Origin: JBHHZJ01 sp046758005
Lineage (GTDB): Bacteria; Pseudomonadota; Alphaproteobacteria; Kiloniellales; J153
Assembly (NCBI GenBank): GCA_046758005.1
Contig: JBHHZJ010000039.1
Location: forward strand, 1 to 29,467
Length of the DNA: 29,467 bases
Direction: 5' to 3'
This document shows, in pieces, positions 1 through 7,542 of the stretch; the first letter of the stretch is position 1, and each line of letters opens with the position of its first letter. The position numbers were made by a program, and so were the translations under genes. The notes below the pieces were generated by a model. That model had not been told where the DNA came from. It did not search any database and saw nothing but the letters and a program-made list of their open reading frames with translations.

Positions 1-15
1 AAGTTGGTCCAATAA
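1..15 (+). CDS. 3' end of an upstream PEP-CTERM paralogue (partial)
   Basis: The first 15 bases read Lys-Leu-Val-Gln-stop. These are the same last four codons and stop as the PEP-CTERM gene that ends at 1287, and the identity continues without a break into the 3' flank. The simplest reading is that a second copy of that gene lies just left of the window. The coding part seen here is too short to prove it alone; the support comes from the shared flank. Confidence 0.5.
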   Translation, partial: KLVQ

Positions 16-46
16 CCACGGGTTAGCGAGAGGCTGCACCGCAGGG

Positions 47-69
47 CGGCGCCCCACAACGGGGCGCCG
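47..69 (+). terminator. Hairpin terminator of the upstream gene
   Basis: A perfect 9-bp G/C stem (CGGCGCCCC 47-55 with GGGGCGCCG 61-69) encloses a 5-nt loop. It is followed by a weak T-containing tail. It sits 32 bases after the stop at 13-15 and is duplicated at 1319-1341. Confidence 0.6.
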
Positions 70-192
70 TTCGCCCTTGCGCTACGGACCGGCGGCGCGT
101 TCCGGAAGCCCCACGGTGCGTCTCGATCCTCCCCGGCCGGTCGCGGTTTCCGGGTCCCTCGGGCCAAGGGGCCACCGGGGGGACCGAGCGAG

Positions 193-596
193 GTGTCGGG
201 ATCGTTTCCATTCCTGCCGTCCCGAAAATCAGAGCGGTAACTATCTGAAATAATTGTAGACATTTCCCGTCCGCCACCATTTCGGACGGATTCGGCGCGG
301 AAAATGGTGTCGGGATTTTTTACACTCGCGCCGGGGCGCCGCAGCTCCGCCCCGCAAGCGGCGTTTACACACTATCTATCGGAAATATCTGGTTAATTGT
401 TGCATGGCCCGGCGCCGGCGCGGCGAAACGCGCGCCCAAAAGTGTCGGGATTCTTTACACCTCGATTCGCGCGCCGCGGCCCCGCTTCGCCGGCGCCAAC
501 CTTATGTTAACCATCGGAAAGAGTTGGTTAATTCGTGGGTCCCCCGGCGCTTCCGGGCCCCAATGCGCGCCCTGGAAGTGTCGGGATTCTTTACAC
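193..596 (+). promoter_or_regulatory. Tandem array of about 135-bp regulatory units upstream of the PEP-CTERM gene
   Basis: The motif GTGTCGGGATTnTTTACAC occurs at 307-325, 442-460 and 578-596, with a decayed copy at 193-210. Spacing is 114, 135 and 136 bp. A second block (tATCgGAAA, a few bases, then GGTTAATT) recurs inside the units near 380 and 515, with a decayed version near 240, so whole units were duplicated rather than just the motif. The array lies upstream of a sigma-54 promoter, where an enhancer-binding protein would bind. PEP-CTERM genes elsewhere are known to depend on RpoN and the PrsK/PrsR two-component system; linking these sites to PrsR is my inference. A CtrA-like octamer TTAACCAT sits at 507-514. 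No convincing gene is present between 70 and 717. Confidence 0.7.
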
Positions 597-658
597 CTTG
601 TGGCGAGCGATCCGGGACGGCGCCTTTTAAGGCATTGATTTTCCGGAATAAGCAAATT

Positions 659-674
659 TGGCACAGAAACTGCG
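659..674 (+). promoter_or_regulatory. Sigma-54 (-24/-12) promoter
   Basis: TGGCACAGAAACTGCG fits the RpoN consensus: the GG and GC elements have the required spacing and TGGCAC is perfect. Transcription would start near 685, leaving a leader of about 33 nt before the ATG at 718. That leader excludes the longer TTG-initiated reading frame from 658 as the real start. Confidence 0.8.
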
Positions 675-717
675 TAATTTTGGGCAATACCATAATGCGC
701 GTATGGGAGGGAGATCC

Positions 718-1287
718 ATGAGACGGCTACTCGTACCCGCGCTGGCCTTGGGCCTCTGGGTCGTGGGCTACACCACGCCGGCGCACAGTTTCGCGATCGC
801 TTTCGCCGACCTGAACGAGCAGCTTCTGTTCAGCAGCGCGGACGCGCCGACGCAGCCTTCCCCGTTCACGCCTGGCGACTGCCCGGACTGCCCGTTCGAC
901 ATCACGAACAACACCGGGCAGGTGTGGACGGATTTTCACCTCGAGGTTCGCCTGGGCGCGAACTCGTTCGGAACGTTCTTCTTCGTTCCCTCTGGGGGCG
1001 GATACGACGGCGACGTCTACGAGGGACCCGGGACCGACACATTGTCTGCAGATTTGCACTCCATCGACATCGTCGGCCTGAACATCGCGGACGGTGGCGT
1101 CTACAGCTTCACGGTGGACATGGACGCCTTCGAACTGTTCGGCACATACGAACTGTTCGGGTTTCCGACCGTGAATGGCGTGAATGGCGATCGAGTGGCT
1201 GTCCCCGAACCGGGCAGCCTCGCGCTCTTCGCCCTGGGCCTTGTCGGGCTGGGCTTCATTGCGCGCAGACGCAAGTTGGTCCAATAA
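718..1287 (+). CDS. PEP-CTERM sorting domain protein
   Basis: A 189-residue exported protein. The N-terminus (about residues 1-23) is a signal peptide with an Arg-Arg start, a hydrophobic core and a small-residue cleavage region. The body is acidic, rich in Gly, Asp and Phe, and contains a short Cys pair (CPDCP). The C-terminus carries the exosortase signal: VPEPGSLALF, a hydrophobic helix ending near GFIA, and a basic tail RRRK. Such proteins are cut after the PEP motif by an exosortase and sent to the surface or exopolysaccharide. No exosortase gene is in the window. The ATG at 718 was chosen because GGGAGG lies 6 nt upstream and it follows the sigma-54 start site. The body matches no family I can name. 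The gene seems to be one of at least two tandem copies. Confidence 0.9.
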   Translation: MRRLLVPALALGLWVVGYTTPAHSFAIAFADLNEQLLFSSADAPTQPSPFTPGDCPDCPFDITNNTGQVWTDFHLEVRLGANSFGTFFFVPSGGGYDGDVYEGPGTDTLSADLHSIDIVGLNIADGGVYSFTVDMDAFELFGTYELFGFPTVNGVNGDRVAVPEPGSLALFALGLVGLGFIARRRKLVQ

Positions 1288-1377
1288 CCACGGGTTAGCG
1301 AGAGGCTGCACCGCAGGGCGGCGCCCCGAAACGGGGCGCCGTTCGCCTTTGCGCCGCGGATCGACGGCGCGCGCCGG
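1273..1377 (+). repeat. Direct repeat, copy B
   Basis: Partner of the repeat at 1-105. It starts in the last codons of the PEP-CTERM gene and runs past its terminator, stopping about 30 bp before the RidA-family start codon. This marks the edge of the duplication. Confidence 0.9.
1319..1341 (+). terminator. Hairpin terminator of the PEP-CTERM gene
   Basis: A perfect 10-bp stem (CGGCGCCCCG 1319-1328 with CGGGGCGCCG 1332-1341) with an AAA loop, followed by TTCGCCTTT. It is 32 bases after the stop codon and separates the sigma-54 unit from the RidA-family gene. Confidence 0.7.
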
Positions 1378-1406
1378 CCCATCAAGCGGGCAAGGGAGGC
1401 GCATCG

Positions 1407-1817
1407 ATGGCGGCCGAAATCGACATCTACAATCCCGACACCCTCGGCCCACCGCTCGGTCAGTACACCCATGTGGCGCGCGTCAAGGCCGCCGAGTACC
1501 TCTTCGTCGCCGGCATGGTCTCCGCCGACAGGGCCGGCGACATCGTCGGCGAAGGTGATTTCGACGCCCAGTGCGGGCAGGTGTTCGCCAACGTCGAGGC
1601 GGCGCTCAGATCGGCCGGCGCGGATTTCTCGAATGTCGTTCAGTTCACCACCTATATCGTCCATTCCCGGTGGATCCCGAGGTTCATGGCGTTTCGCAAG
1701 CGGGAGTTCCCGAAGATGTTCCCCGGCGGGATTTATCCTCCCAATACGCTGCTCGTGGTCGATCGCCTCGTGAACGAAGCCTTTCTCATCGAGGTCCAGA
1801 CCATCGCGGCGATCTAG
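1407..1817 (+). CDS. RidA/YjgF/UK114-family protein
   Basis: A 136-residue protein, the usual length for the family, with the fold's landmarks: the N-terminal GQYTHVARV strand, LFVAGMVS, the NVEAALRSAG helix and the C-terminal strand FLIEVQTIAAI. True RidA enzymes deaminate reactive enamines/imines using an Arg in the motif PARS near residue 105. Here the matching segment reads PPNT, so that Arg is missing, and the Glu in the last strand is replaced by Gln. It therefore probably belongs to one of the non-archetypal Rid subgroups, and imine deaminase activity should not be assumed. GGGAGG lies about 9 nt before the ATG. The gene is convergent with the ABC/kinase operon (stop codons 40 bp apart), so it is a neighbour but not part of that transcript. 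Confidence 0.9.
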   Translation: MAAEIDIYNPDTLGPPLGQYTHVARVKAAEYLFVAGMVSADRAGDIVGEGDFDAQCGQVFANVEAALRSAGADFSNVVQFTTYIVHSRWIPRFMAFRKREFPKMFPGGIYPPNTLLVVDRLVNEAFLIEVQTIAAI

Positions 1818-1857
1818 CGCAAATGCGGGCGATGCGGAATCAGCGCCCGAGTTTGCT

Positions 1858-3423
1858 TTAGAACCAGTGCTGCTGGTAATCGTAGAACCGCCGGTAGAGG
1901 CCGCTTTGCGCCGCTTGCTCGTAGGCCATCTTGAAGACCCCGAACAGCTCGTCGTACAGCGATCTCACGTCCTGCGCCGGCTCGACGACCGAGTCCACCG
2001 TGACCATGGCGTCCACGGCGGCCTCGGTATCGGCGAAGTGCCGCGCCGCCACCGCCGCCAAGACCGCCGCCCCGAGGACCGTACACTCGCGCGTCTTCAG
2101 GAGCGTCACCGGCCGGCCCAGGACATCGGCCTGGATTTGCACGAAGGATCTGCTCTTGGTTCCGCCGCCGGTCAGACGGAGGTCCCGGATTCCGCCCGAG
2201 AGGTCGCGGTCGAAGGCCTCGACCATGAGCCGCATCTCGCAGGAGCAGCCTTCCAGGATCGCGCGAATCATACAGGCCCGATCGTGGTGCAGGCCGAGCC
2301 CGAAAAAACCGCCGCGCGCGGTCACGTCATAGTAGGGCGTCACCTGGCCGGCGAAGAACGGGTGGAAGATCGCCCCGCCGCCGCCCGGCGGGGCGGTCGC
2401 GGCCTGGGCGACGATCAGGTCGTAGGCGTTCACGCCGAGACGCTTGGCCGACTCGATCTCGGGTCCGGCGAAGTTGTCGCGCCACCAGCGCAGGCAGCTT
2501 CCGATGGCGAAGGCGCCGCCCTCCAAGTCCCATTTGCCCGCGATGCCATGGCCGCCAATGTAAGGCGCGGAGCCCGTCACCAGGTCGGGATCGTCGAGGT
2601 GGGCGACCATCATGGCCGCGGTTCCCACGGTGATTTCCGCCATTCCCTGCCGGATCACGCCGGCCCCGACGGCCGCGCATTGCTGGTCCCCGGCGCCGCG
2701 GCAAATGGGGATTCCGGCGGGCAGGCCCATCGCCTGCGCCGCTTCGGCCGAGAGCCGGCCGACCATTGCGCCCGGCGGCCCCACCGGCGGCAGGAGCTCC
2801 CGCGCAATACCCGCCGCCTCGAGGATTTCGTCGCTCCAGTCGAGCCGGCGTATGTCGAGCATTCCGTTGAGCGTCAGCGAGGCCGGGTCGGTTTCGAAAG
2901 CCTCGGCGCCCATGCGGCGAAGGAAATACTCCTGCCCATTGACGATCCACCGGACCTTGGCCATGAGGTCCGGCCGATGCCTGTTCAGCCAGGCGATCTT
3001 CGCGCAGGCCCAGGAAGAGGATAACGGCATCCCGGTGATCGCGCGGTGGCGGTCGGGATCGATCCGCTGTGCCAAAACCCGTTCCATGTCCTTGGCCCGG
3101 CTGTCGTTCCAAACGACCGCGGGCGCGAGCAGCCGCTCGTCTTTGTCGAGAAGCGCGAAGGTGCCCCGCTGACTGGAAAATCCCAGCGCGCGGATCGCGT
3201 CGCGGCGTGTCCCGGCCGCGGCGGCGGCGGCCCGGCTGGCCTTGCAGATGCCCTCCCAGACGACCGACATGTCCTGTTCGACCCAGCCGGGATGCGGGTG
3301 CAGGCAGGGATATTCCTGATAGCCGCTTGCCGCTTCCCGGCCTGCGGCATCGAAAAGGGCGACCGTGACGCCCGTGGTCCCGGCGTCTACGCCGACGAAG
3401 ACAGGCAGGTTCGCCCCGGCCAC
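1858..3423 (-). CDS. FGGY-family carbohydrate kinase (xylulokinase-like)
   Basis: Predicted ATP-dependent sugar or polyol kinase, last gene of the minus-strand operon, about 521 residues (normal for FGGY). Seen: N-terminal phosphate-binding loop GVDAGTTGVTVALFD, the WNDSRA segment, GAGDQQCAAVGAG with the likely catalytic Asp, and the C-terminal ATPase signature LTGGGTKSRSFVQIQADVLG. It resembles XylB-type kinases but the sugar cannot be read from sequence. Start: an ATG at 3489 would overlap the upstream gene by 56 bp and add about 22 unconserved residues. I prefer the GTG at 3423, ten bases after the upstream stop and just ahead of the first conserved strand. Its ribosome site is weak, so the operon position may supply translational coupling. 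With the SorC regulator it suggests that the imported compound, or a product of it, is phosphorylated. Confidence 0.88.
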   Translation of the reverse strand: MAGANLPVFVGVDAGTTGVTVALFDAAGREAASGYQEYPCLHPHPGWVEQDMSVVWEGICKASRAAAAAAGTRRDAIRALGFSSQRGTFALLDKDERLLAPAVVWNDSRAKDMERVLAQRIDPDRHRAITGMPLSSSWACAKIAWLNRHRPDLMAKVRWIVNGQEYFLRRMGAEAFETDPASLTLNGMLDIRRLDWSDEILEAAGIARELLPPVGPPGAMVGRLSAEAAQAMGLPAGIPICRGAGDQQCAAVGAGVIRQGMAEITVGTAAMMVAHLDDPDLVTGSAPYIGGHGIAGKWDLEGGAFAIGSCLRWWRDNFAGPEIESAKRLGVNAYDLIVAQAATAPPGGGGAIFHPFFAGQVTPYYDVTARGGFFGLGLHHDRACMIRAILEGCSCEMRLMVEAFDRDLSGGIRDLRLTGGGTKSRSFVQIQADVLGRPVTLLKTRECTVLGAAVLAAVAARHFADTEAAVDAMVTVDSVVEPAQDVRSLYDELFGVFKMAYEQAAQSGLYRRFYDYQQHWF

Positions 3424-3433
3424 CGGTTTTTGC

Positions 3434-4033
3434 CTATCGCTCGCCCAGCGAGGCGACCCATGCGGACAAAAGCGCGAAGAAGCGGGCACGCTCGGCCCGT
3501 TCCTCCGGAGGCAGGGAGGCGATCAGCTCCTCCTTGAGCGCGGCCACGTCCGGCACATCGGGATAGCTGCGGATCGCTTCCGCCGCGAGCACGGTATCGG
3601 CGCTCCCGTCCCACCGGCTGTTGACGGGGAAGCCATAGGGCTCGAGCGCATCGTGCCATGTGGCGTCCAGGCGAAGCCACCGGCCATCCAGCTTGGCGCG
3701 GACGTAGTGATGGAAATCGCATACCTTGTCGTCGCGAATCATCCGGGTCAGCTCTTTCGGATAGGAATCGTGCAAGGGAAGCCTTTCGTTAAAGTATGTG
3801 AAGATGGTGACGATTTCGGCCGGATGGTTTTCGGCGCGCAACAAATCACGGAGCAGGATGTGCTTGCCCGAGCACGATCCGACGTTGTTTTCGATCACTT
3901 TGACCGGGTCGCGAACGCCCGCCGAGCCATACGGGATATTTCGCACGGCGTGAAAGAGCCGGACCAGCCGCAGCCGTCCGTCGCCGCGGATCCGCTTTAG
4001 GAAGTCCCGGTATTCGGCGTGCACCATACCCAT
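3434..4033 (-). CDS. Transglutaminase-like cysteine protease/amidase fold protein
   Basis: A 199-residue cytoplasmic protein (no signal peptide) with a transglutaminase-like catalytic core. The likely triad is Cys54 (GSCSGKH), His109 (DFHHYVRAKL) and Asp123 (LRLDATWHD). Proteins of this fold cleave or transfer amide bonds; the substrate is unknown. AAGGA lies 6 nt before the ATG. The gene starts 13 bp after the second ATPase gene ends and stops 10 bp before the kinase, so it is inside the operon. It may process an amide-linked compound brought in by the transporter, which is inference. A second in-frame ATG two codons later could also be the start. Confidence 0.8.
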   Translation of the reverse strand: MGMVHAEYRDFLKRIRGDGRLRLVRLFHAVRNIPYGSAGVRDPVKVIENNVGSCSGKHILLRDLLRAENHPAEIVTIFTYFNERLPLHDSYPKELTRMIRDDKVCDFHHYVRAKLDGRWLRLDATWHDALEPYGFPVNSRWDGSADTVLAAEAIRSYPDVPDVAALKEELIASLPPEERAERARFFALLSAWVASLGER

Positions 4034-4046
4034 GGCGTTCCTTGCT

Positions 4047-4754
4047 TCAGACAGACAGATGCCGAAGCATCACGTCACGGTTGGCGATGTCTGCGCTGGA
4101 CAGCCTCGCGACGGTCTTTCCCTTGTCGAGGACGTAGCCACGGTGGGACACCGCCTCGATCAGGCCCAGGTTCTGCTCCACTAGGACGATCGTGAGCCCG
4201 ATTTCCCGATTGAGTCGCGCCAGCGCCTTGCCGATTTCGATGATGATGCTGGGCTGAATGCTTTCCGAGGGCTCGTCCAGGAGAAGGACCTCCGGTTGGC
4301 CGACAAGCGCCCGGCCGATGGCCAGGGCCTGCTGTTCCCCGCCGCTCAGGGTCCAGCCCTTCTGAGCGAGACGTTCTCGAAGAACCGGAAAATACTCGAA
4401 GACGAGATCCCAGTTGTTCGCCTGGCCCTCGTTGATCCGCTCGCCCATGCGCAGGTTTTCCTGCACGGTCAGGTGGGAGAAGACCTGTTTGCCCTGGGGC
4501 GCGTATCCGAGCCCGCTGCGGGCCCGCTCCTCGGCCGGTCGGTTGGTAATGTCGATCCCGGCGAAGCCGATGGTCCCGCTTCGGGCCTGAAGCAGCCCCA
4601 TGATCGTCTTCATCAAAGTGGTCTTGCCGACGCCATTGCGACCGACGACCGCGACGATCTCGCCGCGCCCGAAGGAGAGATCGACCCCTTGGAGAATGTC
4701 TCCGGCGCCGTAACCGCTGCGCAGATCCCGGACCTCGAGGAGGGCTTCAGTCAT
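4047..4754 (-). CDS. ABC importer ATPase, UrtE/LivF type
   Basis: A 235-residue nucleotide-binding subunit of a branched-chain/urea-type ABC importer. Walker A is GRNGVGKTT, the Q-loop region is YAPQGKQVF, the signature is LSGGEQQALAIGRAL, Walker B is VLLLDEPSESIQPSII and the H-loop follows near VLVEQN. The IQPSII segment after Walker B and the ERARSGLGYAPQG segment are typical of UrtE rather than LivF. It pairs with the ATPase upstream, whose end overlaps its start by 8 bp, so the two are probably made in equal amounts. The substrate is set by the binding protein, not by this subunit. Confidence 0.92.
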   Translation of the reverse strand: MTEALLEVRDLRSGYGAGDILQGVDLSFGRGEIVAVVGRNGVGKTTLMKTIMGLLQARSGTIGFAGIDITNRPAEERARSGLGYAPQGKQVFSHLTVQENLRMGERINEGQANNWDLVFEYFPVLRERLAQKGWTLSGGEQQALAIGRALVGQPEVLLLDEPSESIQPSIIIEIGKALARLNREIGLTIVLVEQNLGLIEAVSHRGYVLDKGKTVARLSSADIANRDVMLRHLSV

Positions 4755-5454
4755 GCCGTTCCCCCAGGTAGATGCGTTGCACGTCGCGGTCGGTTTCGAT
4801 CTCGGAGATCGAGCCCTGCCGGAAGATCTTGCCCTGATGGAGTACCGTGACCCTTTGCGCGATTTCGCGCACGAAGCTCATGTCGTGCTCGATGACCACG
4901 ATGGTCGGTCCACGCGCATTGAGCTGCTTCAACAATCGGGCCGTCTTGCCCGTTTCGTCCGGCGTCATGCCGGCGGTGGGCTCGTCCATGAGCACGAGGC
5001 AGGGCCGGTTTCCCAGCGCCATGCACATCTCCAGCCAATGCTGTTCCCCGTAGCTGAGCGTGGAAACCGGGTCGTCCCAGCGTCGGCCCAGATCGAGGTG
5101 CGTGAGCGCCCAGTCCAAATGGTCCCCGTCAAACGCCTCGCGACTGCGGGCGATGGTGATGTTCTGACCCACGGTCAGGTTCATGAAGATTCGCGTGGTC
5201 TGGTATTTCATGCTGATGCCCAGACGGGCGCGCTGGTAGGGTTGGACCCGGGTAATATCCCGGCCGTTGAGCAGGATGTGTCCTGACTGGGGTTTGACCA
5301 GCCCGACGATGAGCTTGAACACGGTGGATTTGCCCGCGCCGTTCGGCCCTATCAGGCAGTGCAGCTCGCTTGCCTCAAGCGACAGGTCGATGCTGTCCGC
5401 GGCGACGATGCCGCCGTAGGACCGGGACAGGCCTTGGAGTTCCAGCACACTCAT
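4747..5454 (-). CDS. ABC importer ATPase, UrtD/LivG type
   Basis: A 235-residue ATPase. Walker A is GPNGAGKST, the Q-loop area MKYQTTRIF, and Walker B VLMDEPTAGMTPDET. The signature motif reads LSYGEQHWLE instead of LSGGQ; the WLE and AGMT..E features are hallmarks of UrtD proteins of urea and short-chain amide transporters. The ATG at 5454 overlaps the TGA of the permease gene before it (ATGA), and the 3' end overlaps the next ATPase gene by 8 bp. The much longer open frame upstream of 5454 is a shadow of the permease gene and was left out. Confidence 0.92.
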   Translation of the reverse strand: MSVLELQGLSRSYGGIVAADSIDLSLEASELHCLIGPNGAGKSTVFKLIVGLVKPQSGHILLNGRDITRVQPYQRARLGISMKYQTTRIFMNLTVGQNITIARSREAFDGDHLDWALTHLDLGRRWDDPVSTLSYGEQHWLEMCMALGNRPCLVLMDEPTAGMTPDETGKTARLLKQLNARGPTIVVIEHDMSFVREIAQRVTVLHQGKIFRQGSISEIETDRDVQRIYLGERHD

Positions 5455-6560
5455 CTTCCGCCTCGACGGCCGAACGGCCCCCTCAAGCGGTGCGCCAGGG
5501 TCGTGACGATGCCTTCGGGGGCAAACATCATCCCAAAGAACAGCAGCGCCCCCATCAGGACGAAGGCGAACTCGCCGCTGTAAACCGCCAGCGCATCGGA
5601 TATGTACTCGAGCGCGATGGTGGCCAGAACAACCGCGCTCAGGCTTGTCTTGCCGCCGACCGCGACCCAAAGCACCGGCATGGTCGCGGCCAACAGCCCG
5701 ACCGAGGAAGGGGTGATGTAGTTGCCCCAAGAGACGTACAGGATGCCGCTTAGCCCGGCCAGAAAGGCGGCCGCGACGAAGACGACGAGCTGGTATTTGC
5801 GCACGTCGTAGCCGAGCAACTCGGTGCGCTCCGAATCCTCTCGGATGGCAACGACGACGTGGCCGAAATGGGAATTGGCCACGCGCCGCATCGCGAGAAA
5901 GACGGCCGCCGAGATGGCCACGACCAGGTAATACAGGGGAAAGGTGAAGCCGTTGAACTCGAGCGATCCGACGGTCAGCGAGGGAATGTTCGTCATGCCG
6001 TTGTAGCCGCCCAGCAGCGCCCCGCCGATCCGCCATTCGTAGCCCGCGGTCTGCCCCAGGAAGGTCTCGAGCACAAGCGTAAGGACGAGGGTCAGGACCG
6101 GGACGATCCAGCCGCTCACCCGGCCATAGAAGACGAAATATCCGAAGGCGATGGCGGCCACCGTCGTCAGCAAGAGGGCGAGCAAGGCCGCGACCAGGGT
6201 GAGCGTACCGCCGCCCATGTTGATCGCGATGACCCCGTAGCAATAGGCCCCGATGCCGAAAAACGCCATTTGCCCGAAACTCAGGACGCCGCAGTATCCC
6301 CAGAGCAGCGCCAGACCGAGCGCCAGCGGCACGTTGAGGAGAAAGCTGGTGAAGTTCGAGGCGGCGAAGGCGGAGCCGAAAACCGGGTACACGAGCAGCC
6401 CGGCCAACACGGCCGCAAAGCCGCCCCAATACGCCGCACCATTGAAGTGGGTCTGCGGGCCGTCCAGCCCGAGCCGCCGCGTGAGCGAGCCGCTCCGTTG
6501 CGCCGTGCCGGCCGCCCGGGACAGGATGGACGCCTGGTTCAGGCTCTTGAATCCGTTCAT
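5451..6560 (-). CDS. ABC importer permease, UrtC/LivM type
   Basis: A 369-residue inner-membrane permease with about ten hydrophobic segments. The LivM/UrtC core is visible: NVPLALGLALLWGYCGVLSFGQ, GIGAYCYG, and the cytoplasmic coupling loop AIREDSERTELLGYDVRKYQ, which meets the ATPase. The roughly 35 residues before the first membrane segment are polar and not conserved in style. ATGA overlaps at both ends (6557-6560 and 5451-5454) show strict translational coupling with the other permease and the first ATPase. Confidence 0.92.
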   Translation of the reverse strand: MNGFKSLNQASILSRAAGTAQRSGSLTRRLGLDGPQTHFNGAAYWGGFAAVLAGLLVYPVFGSAFAASNFTSFLLNVPLALGLALLWGYCGVLSFGQMAFFGIGAYCYGVIAINMGGGTLTLVAALLALLLTTVAAIAFGYFVFYGRVSGWIVPVLTLVLTLVLETFLGQTAGYEWRIGGALLGGYNGMTNIPSLTVGSLEFNGFTFPLYYLVVAISAAVFLAMRRVANSHFGHVVVAIREDSERTELLGYDVRKYQLVVFVAAAFLAGLSGILYVSWGNYITPSSVGLLAATMPVLWVAVGGKTSLSAVVLATIALEYISDALAVYSGEFAFVLMGALLFFGMMFAPEGIVTTLAHRLRGPFGRRGGR

Positions 6561-7462
6561 CGCCGCTCGGCCGCCCGGGTTCGCCGGCGACGCCCAAGGC
6601 GCAAGTCCTGTAGGTAATATGACAACCCTTCGGGAAGGAAGCGGATGATGATCAGGGCGGCCAGCATGAGGCCGATTCGGCCGGCGAATTGCCCCAGCTC
6701 GGAGGACAGCGGCGTCGAGATGACCGACAGAAACCCTGCGCTGCTGAGCGCGCCGAGCAACGGGTTCACGCCGCCGCCGATGACCACGGTGATGAACGCC
6801 GGCGCGATGAAGGTACTGCCGAATAGCGGCACAACGGTCGAAGTCGGTGCGTAGAGCGCTCCCGTCAGGCCGGCCAGCGCCGCGCCGAGCCCGAAGGTGA
6901 AGGTGTAGATCCGATCGGTGCGGGTGCCGAGCGCGCGCGCCATGTCCGGGTTCTGCATGGTCGCCCGCATCTCCATGCCGAGCCGCGTGCGGTAGAAGAA
7001 CACCCAGCCCGCGCCGATCACCGCCAGCGCCGCGAAGGCCAACACGAGCAAATAGGTGGAATAGGAATAGGCGCCGTATTCGAACCCGCCGAGCGGCATT
7101 TCGACCGCGCGGAGGTAAGGCCCGAAAACGAGCAGCACTCCCTGGCTGAGAATCAGACTGATCCCGAAGGTCGCAACCAGGGCGTTCAGCTTGTTGCCGT
7201 ACAACCGGCGCATGGCGAAGCGCTCGAGCACCATGCCGAAGAGTCCTACGACGACGGCCGCAAGCGGGATCGTCAGGACGAACGGCACGCCGGCATGGTA
7301 GGCCAACGTCGAGGTGTACGCGCCCAGCATGATGAACTCGCCGTGAGCCAGGTTGATGATGTTGATCATCCCCAGCACCACGATCAGCCCCAACGCGGCG
7401 AACAGAAGGAACGCTAGGTTGACGAGGAACTGGTAGAGAATATTGAAAAGCTCGGCATCCAT
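6557..7462 (-). CDS. ABC importer permease, UrtB/LivH type
   Basis: A 301-residue inner-membrane permease. It has the typical opening of LivH/UrtB (FAALGLIVVLGMINIINLAHGEF), the coupling loop TRLGMEMRATMQNPDMARALG, and the late GGGVNPLLGAL segment. The ATG at 7462 has GGAG 7 nt upstream and follows the binding-protein gene by 80 bp. Those 80 bp hold a strong hairpin. The longer open frame reaching to 8245 is a shadow of the binding-protein gene. The TGA overlaps the next permease start. Confidence 0.92.
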   Translation of the reverse strand: MDAELFNILYQFLVNLAFLLFAALGLIVVLGMINIINLAHGEFIMLGAYTSTLAYHAGVPFVLTIPLAAVVVGLFGMVLERFAMRRLYGNKLNALVATFGISLILSQGVLLVFGPYLRAVEMPLGGFEYGAYSYSTYLLVLAFAALAVIGAGWVFFYRTRLGMEMRATMQNPDMARALGTRTDRIYTFTFGLGAALAGLTGALYAPTSTVVPLFGSTFIAPAFITVVIGGGVNPLLGALSSAGFLSVISTPLSSELGQFAGRIGLMLAALIIIRFLPEGLSYYLQDLRLGRRRRTRAAERR

Positions 7463-7497
7463 CGCACGCTCCGGAGGACACTGCGCAACGCGCGGCG

Positions 7498-7529
7498 GTA
7501 TGCCCTCGCCCATGCCGGGGAGGGCATAC
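7498..7529 (-). promoter_or_regulatory. Intergenic mRNA hairpin between binding protein and permease genes
   Basis: A perfect 10-bp inverted repeat (GTATGCCCTC 7498-7507 with GAGGGCATAC 7520-7529) with a 12-nt loop; the pairing extends weakly into flanking G/C. There is no T-run, so full termination is unlikely. In many ABC operons such a hairpin after the binding-protein gene stabilises the upstream message so more binding protein than permease is made; that role here is inference. Confidence 0.6.
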
Positions 7530-7542
7530 TGCGCGAGACCCT

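Larger units (their letters stand above)
1..105 (+). repeat. Direct repeat, copy A (gene end plus terminator)
   Basis: This stretch matches 1273-1377 at 96 of 105 positions by my count. The first 55 bases are identical, and there are no gaps. It covers the last codons of a PEP-CTERM gene, the stop and a hairpin terminator. The stem is conserved and the hairpin loop differs, as expected for a duplicated working terminator. Similarity ends abruptly after about base 105. Confidence 0.9.

Noticed and set aside
307..596. CRISPR array suspected from regularly spaced 19-bp repeats
   Set aside because: Repeats are too short, spacers are 116-117 bp and similar to each other, and there are no cas genes.
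658..717. An upstream TTG start that would lengthen the PEP-CTERM protein by 20 residues
   Set aside because: It overlaps the sigma-54 promoter, lies before the predicted transcription start, and adds residues ahead of a complete signal peptide.
404..721. Plus-strand frame of 105 codons in the regulatory array
   Set aside because: Its composition is Arg-rich and it runs through conserved regulatory repeats and the promoter.
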